Assembly (NCBI RefSeq): GCF_002979515.1
Contig: NZ_PCPA01000001.1
Location: 248,001 to 312,000, forward strand
Origin: Microbacterium sp. MYb54
GTDB lineage: Bacteria; Actinomycetota; Actinomycetes; Actinomycetales; Microbacteriaceae
Direction of reading: 5' to 3'
DNA length: 64,000 bases
Below, piece by piece: positions 9,497 to 18,366 of this stretch; position 1 is the first letter of the stretch; each line of letters begins with the position of its first letter. Position numbers and translations under genes: made by a program. A model generated the notes under the pieces. The model did no database searches. It was not told where the DNA came from and saw nothing but the letters and a program-made list of their open reading frames with translations.

Positions 9497-10576
9497 TCAG
9501 AGCTTCTTCTGCCAGGCCCCGGTGTAGGAGACCGGACGGAAGCCGATCGCCTCGTTGATGTTCAGCATCGGCCGGTTCTCCTCCGCATTGAAGGTGGAGA
9601 CCACGGTCGAGTGCGGCATCTTCTCGCGCCAGCGGAGCAGGTTGGCGCACTTCACGATCATGCCGAGGCGGTGGCCACGGTGGCCTTTGCTCACCAGGGT
9701 GCCGAACTGGTCCGTGACGCCGGTACGGTCCGCGGCGATGACCAGCTCGTTGTATGCGACGAGCTCGCCCGTTGGCACGTACTGCACGGCGACCACCGAC
9801 ACGGCCTGCCCGGCGCTCAGAATTCTCGACTCACGCCGGACGACGCGATCGGCATCCCAGCTCTCCTCGGGGAAATCCATGTCACCACTGGGAGCATCCG
9901 TGGACAGTCGAGCCAGCACAGCCGCGAAACCGTCCCGCAGCTCCGGTGGCGTCGGCATGTCCCACTCGAGGATCCGGTAGTCCGGCCCGGCGAAGGTCTT
10001 CGCCTCGGTCAACGCCTCGCGCAGCGGCGCGTCATCACTGAGCAGGTCGTACTCGCTGTTGCGCTCGACCTGCTCGAGGACATACCCGTCGGCCTCGACG
10101 AGGTCGGAGAGTGGAGTCGCCGGGATCCGGCCCCATCCTGTACGGGGGACGAGCATGCGCTCGGCCTCGGCTGGTCGGTGCAGGCTCCAGGTCTGCAAGA
10201 CGTTCCGATCACGGGCGCGTGCTTCGACTTCCGCCTGGGCGAGCAACGCGTCCTCGATGCCTCGTCCCCAGTGGGCGCGCGGCACGAGCAGGTCGAACTC
10301 GATCGCGTGTGCTTCCTTCTCCTGGGCGATGTACATCACGATCATGCCGACGATCTTCTCGCCGATGCGGGCGACGAAACCGCGGTGGATCGCGTCCGTC
10401 TCGTCCTGCCATTGGGGCAGCATCTGCGTGGCATCAGAGGCGAGGTCGGGGAGCCCGACCAGTTCGTCGCAGATCTGACGGTTGAGTGCGGCGCATGCGC
10501 GGAAGTCCGCGGCGTCGTCGGCGTCAAGGGAGACCGGAACGATCAGCGGCGTGATCGTCGGTTCAACGGTCGTCAT
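9497..10576 (-). CDS. GNAT family N-acetyltransferase with two GNAT folds
   Basis: The 359-residue cytoplasmic protein contains an acetyl-CoA-binding-type segment in each half: RAHWGRGIEDALL near residue 100 and KGHRGHRLGMIVKCANLL near 300. This duplicated layout resembles tandem-GNAT acetyltransferases of actinobacteria, some of which modify antibiotics or small molecules. Substrate cannot be told. The ATG at 10576 has GAAGGAAA upstream; a longer in-frame start at 10678 lacks such support. Confidence 0.8.
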   Translation of the reverse strand: MTTVEPTITPLIVPVSLDADDAADFRACAALNRQICDELVGLPDLASDATQMLPQWQDETDAIHRGFVARIGEKIVGMIVMYIAQEKEAHAIEFDLLVPRAHWGRGIEDALLAQAEVEARARDRNVLQTWSLHRPAEAERMLVPRTGWGRIPATPLSDLVEADGYVLEQVERNSEYDLLSDDAPLREALTEAKTFAGPDYRILEWDMPTPPELRDGFAAVLARLSTDAPSGDMDFPEESWDADRVVRRESRILSAGQAVSVVAVQYVPTGELVAYNELVIAADRTGVTDQFGTLVSKGHRGHRLGMIVKCANLLRWREKMPHSTVVSTFNAEENRPMLNINEAIGFRPVSYTGAWQKKL

Positions 10577-10672
10577 GTGGGTTTCCTTCGTAGGGGACTT
10601 CGGGTGGATTGGGTCCGCGTCAGGCGAAGCGGGCATGTGGAACGAATCGCGGCTACGGCCCCGATGAGGCCC

Positions 10673-10706
10673 CCGCATCCCCCCACCATGAGGCGGGCGG
10701 ATGCGG
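10673..10706 (-). terminator. Hairpin downstream of the 94-residue gene
   Basis: CCGCATCC and GGATGCGG form an 8-bp stem around an 18-base GC-rich loop, 44 bases past the stop of the small gene. No T-tract follows on the minus strand, so it may only slow polymerase or stabilise a 3' end. Confidence 0.35.
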
Positions 10707-10749
10707 AGGAACCATGGGAGCGGAGTCGGGCGTCACGATCGGCCGACCG

Positions 10750-11034
10750 TCAGCGCATTCCGCGCTGCATGTCGAATGTCAGCAGCGCGTACGATTCCGC
10801 TGCCGAACGATGACGCTGCTCACCGAGCAGAAACAGGTCTGCCGGATCGATGTGCAGGTTGCGGCGTTGGCGTCGAGGGCGCTGCGCCCTCTGGAAGAGC
10901 CAGAGGCCGATCCTGAGGGAGAGACGATCCGCGAGCGACAGACGACGCAGTTCGTCGGGGCGGGGGATCTGGAGGACCTCGCGGTCCTCGATATCGGGCG
11001 GGTGGATGTCGCTGCGATGCAACGTGGTATTCAC
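10750..11034 (-). CDS. Small basic protein of unknown function
   Basis: The 94-residue protein starts at GTG (MNTTLHRSDIHPPDIEDREV), with AAGGAA five bases upstream. An in-frame ATG at 11136 would give a poorly structured extension. The sequence has a charged N-terminus, an amphipathic helix around LSLADRLSLRIGLWLFQRA, and an arginine-rich stretch QRPRRQRRN, then an acidic/hydrophobic tail. It has no signal peptide. I do not recognise a named domain. It is probably expressed from the promoter of the 37-residue gene upstream, with two small hairpins in between. Confidence 0.7.
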   Translation of the reverse strand: MNTTLHRSDIHPPDIEDREVLQIPRPDELRRLSLADRLSLRIGLWLFQRAQRPRRQRRNLHIDPADLFLLGEQRHRSAAESYALLTFDMQRGMR

Positions 11035-11169
11035 GATGGTTCCTTCGAAAGAGGTGGTGGTGATGGATGCGGAAGCACCGCACGCGGACCGCGAGAGCAG
11101 TCGGAACGATGCGGGAGAGCGGGTCGGCGGGCCCACGAAGAGTGGCCGCCGAACGCGGAGGCTGAGCCG

Positions 11170-11188
11170 TGATCTGCCGTGCAGATCA
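11170..11188 (-). promoter_or_regulatory. Perfect 8-bp hairpin between the two small genes
   Basis: TGATCTGC-CGT-GCAGATCA forms an 8-bp stem with a three-base loop. It lies between the 37-residue ORF and the 94-residue gene. It could be an mRNA processing or attenuation element, or an operator. Confidence 0.4.
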
Positions 11189-11219
11189 GCGGACGGGGCG
11201 CGGAAGAGCCGACCGGACA

Positions 11220-11236
11220 GAGCCCACTACGGGCTC
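11220..11236 (-). promoter_or_regulatory. 6-bp hairpin just downstream of the 37-residue ORF
   Basis: GAGCCC-actac-GGGCTC is a perfect 6-bp stem with five-base loop beginning 20 bases after the peptide stop. No T-tract follows, so it is not a standard terminator. Confidence 0.35.
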
Positions 11237-11255
11237 GGAATCTCGGGGTGCGGTT

Positions 11256-11369
11256 CTACGAGAGAGCGCTGATGCGGACGCCGGCGGTTACCGAGAACGC
11301 AGGGCGCGGCGCAAAATGCGCTGGCGCGTCGAGGCCAGTGGCCTGTGCGTTGAGCTGAGTCGTAATCAT
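11256..11369 (-). CDS. Putative 37-residue peptide
   Basis: A short ORF runs from ATG at 11369 to TAG at 11256-11258. Its expression signals are the best in this region: AAAGGAGG ends six bases before the ATG, and a TTGACG/TACCGT promoter lies just upstream. The peptide starts MITTQLNAQATGLDAPAHF and ends TAGVRISALS; it is neutral to mildly basic, with no signal peptide, no cysteine and no obvious run of one amino acid. It precedes the 94-residue gene on the same strand by 221 bases. It could be a small functional protein or a regulatory leader peptide. Confidence 0.6.
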   Translation of the reverse strand: MITTQLNAQATGLDAPAHFAPRPAFSVTAGVRISALS

Positions 11370-11403
11370 CGGTAACCTCCTTTCGTGTGGCGATCCGGAG
11401 GCC

Positions 11404-11433
11404 ACGGTAGCGAATCCACTCGGTGAACGTCAA
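11404..11433 (-). promoter_or_regulatory. SigA-type promoter for the small-peptide unit
   Basis: On the minus strand TTGACG (11433-11428) is separated by 18 bases from TACCGT (11409-11404). The predicted start near 11397 leaves a 28-base leader containing AAAGGAGG before the ATG at 11369. Confidence 0.65.
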
Positions 11434-11520
11434 GCACCTGCGGTTCTTCTCGGCGTGTCGCCCGGTACTCGAGTTCTCCCGCCGCCCGCGCGGGATGAGG
11501 CTCCAGCCCCGGAATTCCGG

Positions 11521-11526
11521 TAGCGT
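11521..11526 (+). promoter_or_regulatory. Predicted -10 box for smc
   Basis: TAGCGT is followed six bases later by a GTG that is out of frame with smc, so transcription probably starts near 11533 and leaves a leader of about 29 bases before the smc ATG at 11562. Confidence 0.45.
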
Positions 11527-11561
11527 AGCCGCGTGATTCTCCCCGGACGAGCGGTGCCCGC

Positions 11562-14500
11562 ATGCATCTGAAGAGCCTGACGCTCAAAGGGTTCAAATCG
11601 TTCGCGCAGCCGACGAGCTTCGTGTTCGAACCCGGTGTCACCTGCATCGTCGGACCGAACGGCTCCGGCAAGTCGAACGTCGTCGACGCCCTTGCCTGGG
11701 TGATGGGGGAGCAGGGTGCGAAGACCCTGCGCGGCGGCAAGATGGAAGACGTCATCTTCGCCGGTACCTCGACGCGCGGCCCGCTCGGTCGCGCCGAGGT
11801 GCAGCTCACGATCGACAATGCCGACGGCGCTCTGCCGATCGAGTACGCCGAGGTCACGATCAGCCGCACTCTGTTCCGCAACGGCTCCAGCGAGTATGCG
11901 ATCAATGGTGAGGGATGCCGGCTCCTCGACGTCCAAGAGCTCCTGAGCGACTCGGGGCTGGGTCGCGAGATGCACGTGATCGTCGGCCAAGGACGCCTCG
12001 ACACCGTCCTCCAGGCTTCGCCTGAGGACCGTCGCGGCTTCATCGAGGAAGCCGCGGGAATCCTCAAGCATCGACGTCGCAAAGAGAAGACCCTCCGCAA
12101 ACTCGACGCGATGGAGACCAATCTCACCCGTCTGAGTGATCTTGCGGGAGAGATCCGCCGACAGCTCAAGCCCCTCGGCCGTCAGGCCGAGATCGCCCGA
12201 GAGGCGCAGACGATCGCCGCGGTCGTCCGCGACGCGAAGGCGCGCATCTTCGCCGATGACGTGGTCGCCCTGCGTGCTGCGCTCGCGGATCACACGCGCA
12301 CGGAGAATGAACGCCACACCGAACGCTTGGTGCTGTCGGACCAGGCCGAGACGGTGCGTGCGAGCATCGCGCGACTCGAGCAGGATCAGAACTCGGTGGC
12401 CGTCGATCAAGCACGCGGTGTCGCGTTCGGGCTGGAGCAGGTGCAGGAGCGGATGCGGGGGCTGTACACCCTCGCGAACCAGCGCCTCGCACTGCTCGGT
12501 TCCGACGACGACGACGCAGCGGTCACCGCCGTAACCGTGACGCAGAGCACGATCGACGAAGCCAAGGACGAGATCGATCTGATCTCCGCAGGGCTCGGCG
12601 ATGCGCAGGATGCCGCGGTGTCGGCGAGCCGTGACGTGATCCATGCCAGGGCGGAACTTGACACTCTCGACGTCGACATCGCCGAGCAGAGCGCGCTCGT
12701 CTCCGAGTACGACATGCGGGTATCCGCGTTGCGTGGCACGGCCGAAGCTGCAGCCTCGGCTCTCGCTGCCGTGCGGGGGGCCGTGCTTCGGCAGGAGAAT
12801 GCACTCGAGGCTGCGAACGTTCGCAGGCGTGAAGCCACAGAAGCCCTCGAGTCGATCGATGACGCCGAGGCGCCCGAAGGCACGGCGCTCGAGCACGCTG
12901 CAGCGTACGAGAGCGCGCAGCGTGCGTCCACGGCTGCAGAAGCAGAGCGCGACACCCTCCGCGATCGGTTGCACGCGGCAGAGCGCGAAGTCGACTCCCT
13001 GACGGCGAAGGCCTCCGCATTGAGCAGTGCTCTGGCGTTGTCCGGCGGTGCAGCCGAGATCGTCAAGGCGGGCGGCAAGGGTGTGCGCGGCCTCGTGGGA
13101 GATGCCGTCCAGGTGCGTGCGGGCTTCGAGGCGGCGATCGCCGCGGTCCTCGGCCCACTCGCTGAGGGCGTGCTCATCGATACCGCAGCAGACGCGTTCC
13201 GCCTGGCGGCCGAAACGGCTGAGCAGCGTAGGGGAGTCGTCGACTTCGTCATCGCGGATACCCGCCGTCCGAATTCGGTTCTCCCGGCGATCGAGGGCGT
13301 CACGCCCGCCGTGGAGACCGTGACAGCGCCCGACGGCGTGCTCGGCGTGCTGTCGCACGTGGTCATCGCTGACGACCTGGAGTCTGCGCGCGCGGCACGG
13401 ACGGCACTGGATGTCGCGGCGGATACCGCGACCACGATCGTCACCCTCGGTGGCGACGTGATCACCGCCCAGACTCTGCGCACCGGATCCGGAGGTGAGC
13501 GTTCGCGTCTGGAACTCGCGGCCGAGCGGGATGCCGCGGCTGAGCGCCTCGCCGAGATCCAGATCGTGGTCGACTCGCTCCGTGAGGCGCGCGAGGATGC
13601 GAGCGAGGCAGTGGAGACGACGAGGCGCCAGACCAAGGAGGCGCTGCGTGCTCTCCGCGAGCATGACGCCGCCCTCGCGACGCATGCCGAGCAGGTCAAC
13701 CGCATCACGGTGCGCCACGAGTCGGCCGTTGCCGAATGCGAGCGTCTCGAGATCGGACTCGCGCAGGCCCAGTCTGCGGTATCCGATGCCGAGGCGAAGG
13801 CGCAGGCGGCCCAAGCTGCTCTTGATGACGCCATCGCATCCCCGCGACCCGTCCTCGACGCCTCAGCTCGTGACGGACTGCTCGAGGCCCTCGAAGTAGC
13901 CCGCGAGGGCGAAGTGCGGGCGAGGATGGAGATCGAGACGTTGCGAGAGCGAGTCCGCGCTGCGCAGGCCAGAGTCACGAGCCTCGAGCGCCAGCGTGAG
14001 CACGAGCGTGATGCCGCAGCAGAGGCAGCACGGCGAGCGGTGATCCGTCGAGGGCAGCGGGAGGCGGCCTCCGCAGTCGCAGACGAACTCCCGCGCATCC
14101 TCGACTCGCTCGACCGCTCAGTCACGCAAGCGCGAGTCGCTCTGGGCGAGGCAGAGGCGGCGCGGTCGGCGCAGAATGAAGAACTCGTCGGACTTCGTGC
14201 CAGGGAAGCCTCCCTCCGCGAACGTCTCGCCGGCCTCACCGAGAGCGTGCACGGACTCGAGCTGCAGATCCACGAGAAGAAGCTGCACCTGAACAGCTTG
14301 CTGGAACGTGTCTCCTCCGAACTCGCCCTGGACGAAGATATTCTCGTTGCGGAATATGGCCCTGATCAGCTCGTTCCGCGGGATCCAGGCGTGGAGGCTG
14401 CCGCCGACGATCCGGTCGACGACACCGCCATCCCGTTCGATCGCCGCATCCAGCAGCGTCGACTCGCGGAAGCGGAGCGCAAGCTCGCGCAGCTCGGGCG

Positions 14501-15107
14501 GGTGAACCCGCTCGCACTCGAGGAGTTCGCCGCGCTCGAGCAGCGGCATGCCTTCCTCACCGAGCAGCTGGCGGACCTCACCCAGACGCGTCAGGACCTT
14601 CTGACGATCATCACCGACCTCGACGAGCGGATGCAGGTGATCTTCGCGAGCGCCTTCGAAGACACGAAGGAGGCGTTCGGCCAGGTCTTCCCGTTGCTGT
14701 TCCCCGGTGGCACCGGCAGCATCTCGCTCACCGACCCGGACAACATGCTCACGACCGGGATCGAGGTGTCGGTGCGTCCGGTCGGGAAGAAGATCGAGCG
14801 CCTGTCGCTGCTCTCCGGAGGTGAGCGGTCTCTGGCGGCCGTGGCCCTGCTCGTCGCGATCTTCAAGGCGAGGCCGAGCCCGTTCTACATTCTCGACGAG
14901 GTCGAAGCAGCCCTCGACGACGCCAACCTCGGTCGACTGCTCACCGTCTTCGAACAGCTGCGGGAGAGCTCGCAACTCCTCGTCATCACCCATCAGAAGC
15001 GCACCATGGAGATCGCGGATGCGCTCTACGGCGTCTCCATGCGCCAAGACGGCGTGTCGGCGGTCGTGGGGCAGCGGGTCGGCGATCGGGCGGCTGCGGC
15101 CGTCTGA
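11562..15107 (+). CDS. smc: Chromosome segregation protein SMC
   Basis: The 1181-residue protein has the full SMC layout: N-terminal ATPase half with Walker A GPNGSGKS at residues 31-38, a coiled coil, a hinge around residues 500-640, a second coiled coil, and the C-terminal half with signature LLSGGERSL and Walker B FYILDEVEAALDD. With ScpA and ScpB it organises and segregates the chromosome. ScpAB are not in this window. It is followed by ftsY, the usual actinobacterial order, with a 67-bp gap. Confidence 0.98.
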   Translation: MHLKSLTLKGFKSFAQPTSFVFEPGVTCIVGPNGSGKSNVVDALAWVMGEQGAKTLRGGKMEDVIFAGTSTRGPLGRAEVQLTIDNADGALPIEYAEVTISRTLFRNGSSEYAINGEGCRLLDVQELLSDSGLGREMHVIVGQGRLDTVLQASPEDRRGFIEEAAGILKHRRRKEKTLRKLDAMETNLTRLSDLAGEIRRQLKPLGRQAEIAREAQTIAAVVRDAKARIFADDVVALRAALADHTRTENERHTERLVLSDQAETVRASIARLEQDQNSVAVDQARGVAFGLEQVQERMRGLYTLANQRLALLGSDDDDAAVTAVTVTQSTIDEAKDEIDLISAGLGDAQDAAVSASRDVIHARAELDTLDVDIAEQSALVSEYDMRVSALRGTAEAAASALAAVRGAVLRQENALEAANVRRREATEALESIDDAEAPEGTALEHAAAYESAQRASTAAEAERDTLRDRLHAAEREVDSLTAKASALSSALALSGGAAEIVKAGGKGVRGLVGDAVQVRAGFEAAIAAVLGPLAEGVLIDTAADAFRLAAETAEQRRGVVDFVIADTRRPNSVLPAIEGVTPAVETVTAPDGVLGVLSHVVIADDLESARAARTALDVAADTATTIVTLGGDVITAQTLRTGSGGERSRLELAAERDAAAERLAEIQIVVDSLREAREDASEAVETTRRQTKEALRALREHDAALATHAEQVNRITVRHESAVAECERLEIGLAQAQSAVSDAEAKAQAAQAALDDAIASPRPVLDASARDGLLEALEVAREGEVRARMEIETLRERVRAAQARVTSLERQREHERDAAAEAARRAVIRRGQREAASAVADELPRILDSLDRSVTQARVALGEAEAARSAQNEELVGLRAREASLRERLAGLTESVHGLELQIHEKKLHLNSLLERVSSELALDEDILVAEYGPDQLVPRDPGVEAAADDPVDDTAIPFDRRIQQRRLAEAERKLAQLGRVNPLALEEFAALEQRHAFLTEQLADLTQTRQDLLTIITDLDERMQVIFASAFEDTKEAFGQVFPLLFPGGTGSISLTDPDNMLTTGIEVSVRPVGKKIERLSLLSGGERSLAAVALLVAIFKARPSPFYILDEVEAALDDANLGRLLTVFEQLRESSQLLVITHQKRTMEIADALYGVSMRQDGVSAVVGQRVGDRAAAAV

Positions 15108-15162
15108 CGCGGTTGCTGCGCCTCGGACCTCCGATGCGGGGGTCTTCCCCTGGCGCTACCCG

Positions 15163-15168
15163 TAGGCT
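15163..15168 (+). promoter_or_regulatory. Predicted -10 box for ftsY
   Basis: TAGGCT is followed by ggaggg and the ftsY ATG at 15175. The six-base gap fits a leaderless start; GGAGGG directly abuts the ATG, too close for a normal Shine-Dalgarno. Confidence 0.5.
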
Positions 15169-15174
15169 GGAGGG

Positions 15175-16047
15175 ATGGCGGAGAAGTCCTGGTCTCTTGG
15201 TCGCGCACTGCGCGGCATGTTCGTCAAGCCCACCATCGACGAGACGACCTGGGAGGATCTCGAGACGGCGCTCATCACCGCTGACTTCGGTCCCGACATA
15301 AGCGAGCGCGTCGTCGAAGAGCTTCGTGAGAAGGTCGACAGGTATCGGACGACGGACCCCAAGGATCTCCAGCGCATGCTGCGCGAAACGCTCGAGGAGC
15401 ATTTCGCCAAGTTCGACACGACGCTGAAGCTCACCGAACGTCCGGCGGTCGTGCTCGTGGTCGGTGTCAACGGCGTCGGCAAGACGACCACCATCGGCAA
15501 GTTCACGAAGTTTCTCCGCGGCTATCAGCGCAGCGTCGTCGTCGGCGCCGCTGACACCTTCCGCGCCGCTGCGGTCGATCAGCTGGCTACTTGGGCTCAG
15601 CGCGGGGGAGCGGCGATCGTGCGTCCGCAGCAGGAGGGACAGGATCCCGCCTCCGTGGCTTTCCAGACCGTGGAGTACGCCATGCGCGAGGGGATCGAGA
15701 TCGCCATCATCGACACGGCTGGGCGCCTGCATACCAAGGGCGGTCTCATGGACGAGCTGTCGAAGATCAGGCGGGTGATCGAGAAGCAGGCGCCGATCAG
15801 CGAGGTTCTCCTCGTCCTCGATGCCACGACCGGCCAGAACGGCGTGATGCAGGCAGAGGCCTTCCTCGAGCATGCCGGTGTCACCGGACTCGTCCTCACC
15901 AAGCTCGACGGGTCCGCCAAGGGTGGCTTCGTCCTCGCCGTGCAGGAGCGCACCGGCATCCCCGTCAAGCTGCTCGGACAGGGCGAGGGCATCGACGATC
16001 TCACCGGTTTCACCCCCCATGTGTTCGTCCAGTCGTTGGTCGGTTGA
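15175..16047 (+). CDS. ftsY: Signal recognition particle receptor FtsY
   Basis: The 290-residue SRP GTPase has an N helical bundle and G domain with G1 GVNGVGKTT at residues 97-105, the DTFRAAAVDQL insertion-box segment, DTAGR, and TKLDGSAKGG. It docks Ffh-ribosome complexes at the membrane. The long acidic N-terminal A domain of E. coli FtsY is absent; the protein opens almost directly with the N domain, so membrane contact must rely on the short basic helix near SWSLGRALRGMFVKP. Ffh is encoded 3 kb downstream. Confidence 0.97.
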   Translation: MAEKSWSLGRALRGMFVKPTIDETTWEDLETALITADFGPDISERVVEELREKVDRYRTTDPKDLQRMLRETLEEHFAKFDTTLKLTERPAVVLVVGVNGVGKTTTIGKFTKFLRGYQRSVVVGAADTFRAAAVDQLATWAQRGGAAIVRPQQEGQDPASVAFQTVEYAMREGIEIAIIDTAGRLHTKGGLMDELSKIRRVIEKQAPISEVLLVLDATTGQNGVMQAEAFLEHAGVTGLVLTKLDGSAKGGFVLAVQERTGIPVKLLGQGEGIDDLTGFTPHVFVQSLVG

Positions 16048-16091
16048 TGACGGGACTACCGCAGTGAGCACGAGGCTGGTTTCATAGCGTT

Positions 16092-16592
16092 ATGGCGATC
16101 GAACACGACTACTTCGGACTCTTGTCCTCGGGTCCCGACGGCTCGATCTTCTGGTCGGAGACCGTCGAGCTCGGCGACCAGAGCGTCACCGTGGATCTGA
16201 CCGCGCCCGACCAGGATGATGTGTCCTCTGACGCACTCGACATCGCCGCGTCCCTCATCGCCGGTCTCGAGAGCGTCGACGACACCGCCCGCCGGGGAAT
16301 GCTCGCCGAAGTCGACGACCGCACCAGCGAGGTGACCGAGTACATCCTTCAGCAGCAGGAGACGTACGGGGACGAGCTGCCCGACGTGCTCGTCGATGTC
16401 TCGGGCGATGCCGCCGTCGACATCATCCGTTCCTTGCGTCTGATGAGCATGACCATCCTCGCCGACGAGCACGGCGGCTCCGAGCCCTTCGCGGTGCTCG
16501 AGTACGCGCTCGACGACAGCTCGACCGATGATGTCCTGCTCGTGAACCTCGGCTCGGACGGCAGCGTGCAGTCCGTCATGAGCGCCGACTGA
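16092..16592 (+). CDS. DUF2004-like hypothetical protein
   Basis: The 166-residue acidic cytoplasmic protein begins MAIEHDYFGLLSSGPDGSIF; the HDYFG and following W...VELG...V.VDL pattern resemble DUF2004. No catalytic motif is seen. The ATG lies 44 bases after ftsY; no Shine-Dalgarno is evident. A strong hairpin separates it from the convergent lipA gene. Confidence 0.7.
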   Translation: MAIEHDYFGLLSSGPDGSIFWSETVELGDQSVTVDLTAPDQDDVSSDALDIAASLIAGLESVDDTARRGMLAEVDDRTSEVTEYILQQQETYGDELPDVLVDVSGDAAVDIIRSLRLMSMTILADEHGGSEPFAVLEYALDDSSTDDVLLVNLGSDGSVQSVMSAD

Positions 16593-16594
16593 TC

Positions 16595-16623
16595 CGCCGC
16601 CCGGGGCTCGGCCCCGGACGGCG
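16595..16623. terminator. Bidirectional hairpin between the DUF2004-like gene and lipA
   Basis: A 13-position stem with one mismatch is centred on CCGGGGC-tcg-GCCCCGG and sits between two convergent stop codons. It lacks a T-tract on either strand, so termination strength is uncertain. Confidence 0.6.
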
Positions 16624-16627
16624 CGGG

Positions 16628-17617
16628 TCAGACGGCCTGCGCGAACCCGAGGTCTGCGCTGTCGGCGATGTGCGCCAGGTGATCGGGAATCTGCCGGCCC
16701 TTCGAAACCATGGACTGCGCCCATAGGCGTCCTGCTCGGTACGATGACCGCACGAGAGGCCCCGCGAGGACGCCGAGGAAGCCGATGCGCTCCGCCTCCT
16801 CCTTGAACTCCACGAACTCTGCAGGCTTCACCCAGCGGGCGACCGGGAGATGGCGAGGCGTCGGCCGCAGGTACTGCGTGATCGTGATGATGTCGCATCC
16901 GGCCTCGTGCAGGTCGTTCAGCGCCTGGACGACCTCTTCCGGCTCCTCGCCCATGCCGAGGATGAGGTTCGACTTCGTGATCAGTCCGGCGTTCCGGGCC
17001 TGGGTGAGGACGTCGAGTGAGCGTTCGTAGCGGAAGGCCGGTCTGATCCGCTTGAAGATGCGCGGCACGGTCTCGACGTTGTGGGCGAAGACCTCGGGGC
17101 GGGCGTCGAAGATCTGCCCGAGGAACGCCGGATCGGCGTTGTGCTCGTTCGCGAGCAATTCGACACCGGTGTTCGGGTTGAGTTCGTGGATCTTCCGCAC
17201 CGTCTCGGCGTTGAGCCACGCACCGGTGTCGGGCAGGTCGTCACGGGCCACGCTCGTCACCGTGGCGTAACGGAGATTCATCCGCACGACGCTCTCGGCG
17301 ACGCGACGAGGCTCGTCGGTGTCGTAGGCGTCGGGCTTCCCGGTGTCGATCTGGCAGAAGTCGCATCGGCGCGTGCACTGCGAGCCGCCGATGAGGAAGG
17401 TCGCCTCTCGGTCTTCCCAGCACTCGTAGATGTTGGGGCAGCCGGCTTCCTGGCACACCGTGTGCAGGTCCTCGCTCTTCACGAGCGAATGCAACGCCGT
17501 GTATTCCGGCCCCATCTTCGCCTTGGTCTTGATCCATTCGGGCTTGCGCTCGATCGGCGTCTCTGCGTTTCGGATCTCGAGGCGAAGGAGCTTGCGTCCC
17601 TCGGGTGCGGCGGTCAT
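16628..17617 (-). CDS. lipA: Lipoyl synthase
   Basis: The 329-residue radical SAM enzyme inserts two sulfur atoms into octanoyl groups on lipoyl-dependent proteins. Two cluster sets are visible: the auxiliary cysteines C55, C60 and C66 ([12 protein letters not shown]) and the radical SAM CxxxCxxC at C81, C85, C88 (CTRRCDFC). The start ATG at 17617 overlaps the lipB stop by four bases, so lipB-lipA is one translationally coupled unit. Confidence 0.97.
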   Translation of the reverse strand: MTAAPEGRKLLRLEIRNAETPIERKPEWIKTKAKMGPEYTALHSLVKSEDLHTVCQEAGCPNIYECWEDREATFLIGGSQCTRRCDFCQIDTGKPDAYDTDEPRRVAESVVRMNLRYATVTSVARDDLPDTGAWLNAETVRKIHELNPNTGVELLANEHNADPAFLGQIFDARPEVFAHNVETVPRIFKRIRPAFRYERSLDVLTQARNAGLITKSNLILGMGEEPEEVVQALNDLHEAGCDIITITQYLRPTPRHLPVARWVKPAEFVEFKEEAERIGFLGVLAGPLVRSSYRAGRLWAQSMVSKGRQIPDHLAHIADSADLGFAQAV

Positions 17618-18267
17618 GCGGTGGCTCCTGACAGTTCGGTTCCGGCGTACTCGGCGAGGAACGCCGCGGTCAGCGTCTCTACGAGGTCGATGGGGGAGAC
17701 GGCGGATCCGATGACCTCGCTCACGGTCGTCACACCGGCGTCGGTGATCCCGCACGGGATGATGCCACGGAATCCGGCCAGCGAGTTGTCGCAGTTCAGT
17801 GCGAATCCGTGCATGGTCACGCCCTGCTGCACACGGACGCCGATGGCGGCCACCTTGTCCTCCGAGAGCGGTCGGCGCACCCACACGCCGCTTCGCCCCT
17901 CGACCTGATAGCCGTCCACGCCGAATGGACGCAGGACTTCGATCAGCAGACGCTCCAGCCGCCGCACGTGCGCGACGACATCGATGGGCTCGATGAGGCG
18001 CACGATCGGGTACCCCACGAGCTGTCCCGGCCCGTGCCAGGTGATCTTGCCACCGCGGTCGACATCGATGACGGGCGTGCCGTCCTGCGGCCGCTCCTGC
18101 GGCTCCGTCCGTTTGCCCGCCGTGTACACCGCCTCGTGCTCGAGAAGGATCAGCGTGTCCGGACGCGTACCGTCGACGACGTCGGCGTGGACGCGGCGCT
18201 GCAGCTCCCACCCGTCGATGTACGGCACCGGTGTCGGAGCGAATCCGGGGGTGAGGATCTCAAGCAT
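17614..18267 (-). CDS. lipB: Octanoyl-[acyl carrier protein]-protein octanoyltransferase
   Basis: The 217-residue enzyme moves octanoate from acyl carrier protein to lipoyl domains, making the substrate of LipA. Family segments include [17 protein letters not shown] and the catalytic-region [11 protein letters not shown] chose ATG at 18267 ([16 protein letters not shown]); GAAGGTGG lies upstream. A GTG at 18270 is an equally possible start, while the longer in-frame start at 18345 is not supported. It is divergent from a TetR gene. Confidence 0.95.
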   Translation of the reverse strand: MLEILTPGFAPTPVPYIDGWELQRRVHADVVDGTRPDTLILLEHEAVYTAGKRTEPQERPQDGTPVIDVDRGGKITWHGPGQLVGYPIVRLIEPIDVVAHVRRLERLLIEVLRPFGVDGYQVEGRSGVWVRRPLSEDKVAAIGVRVQQGVTMHGFALNCDNSLAGFRGIIPCGITDAGVTTVSEVIGSAVSPIDLVETLTAAFLAEYAGTELSGATA

Positions 18268-18354
18268 CACGTAGCCACCTTCGTTGCATAAATGGACCGA
18301 GGGCAACAATACTCCTTCGATCGGCGTCGAGCGTCGCCACGCCACGCGTCGCGG

Positions 18355-18360
18355 TAGCGT
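18355..18360 (+). promoter_or_regulatory. Predicted -10 box for the TetR gene
   Basis: TAGCGT is followed by gaggat and the ATG at 18367. The six-base distance matches the leaderless pattern, although GAGGA could also act weakly in ribosome binding. Confidence 0.5.
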
Positions 18361-18366
18361 GAGGAT

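Noticed and set aside
10577..10749. Further small gene between the GNAT gene and the 94-residue gene
   Set aside because: Only short frames without Shine-Dalgarno or promoter; the hairpin at 10673-10706 explains the visible structure.
11430..14239. Antisense open frames of 794 and 610 residues within smc
   Set aside because: Low-complexity Ser/Arg/Ala composition typical of shadow frames; smc itself is unambiguous.
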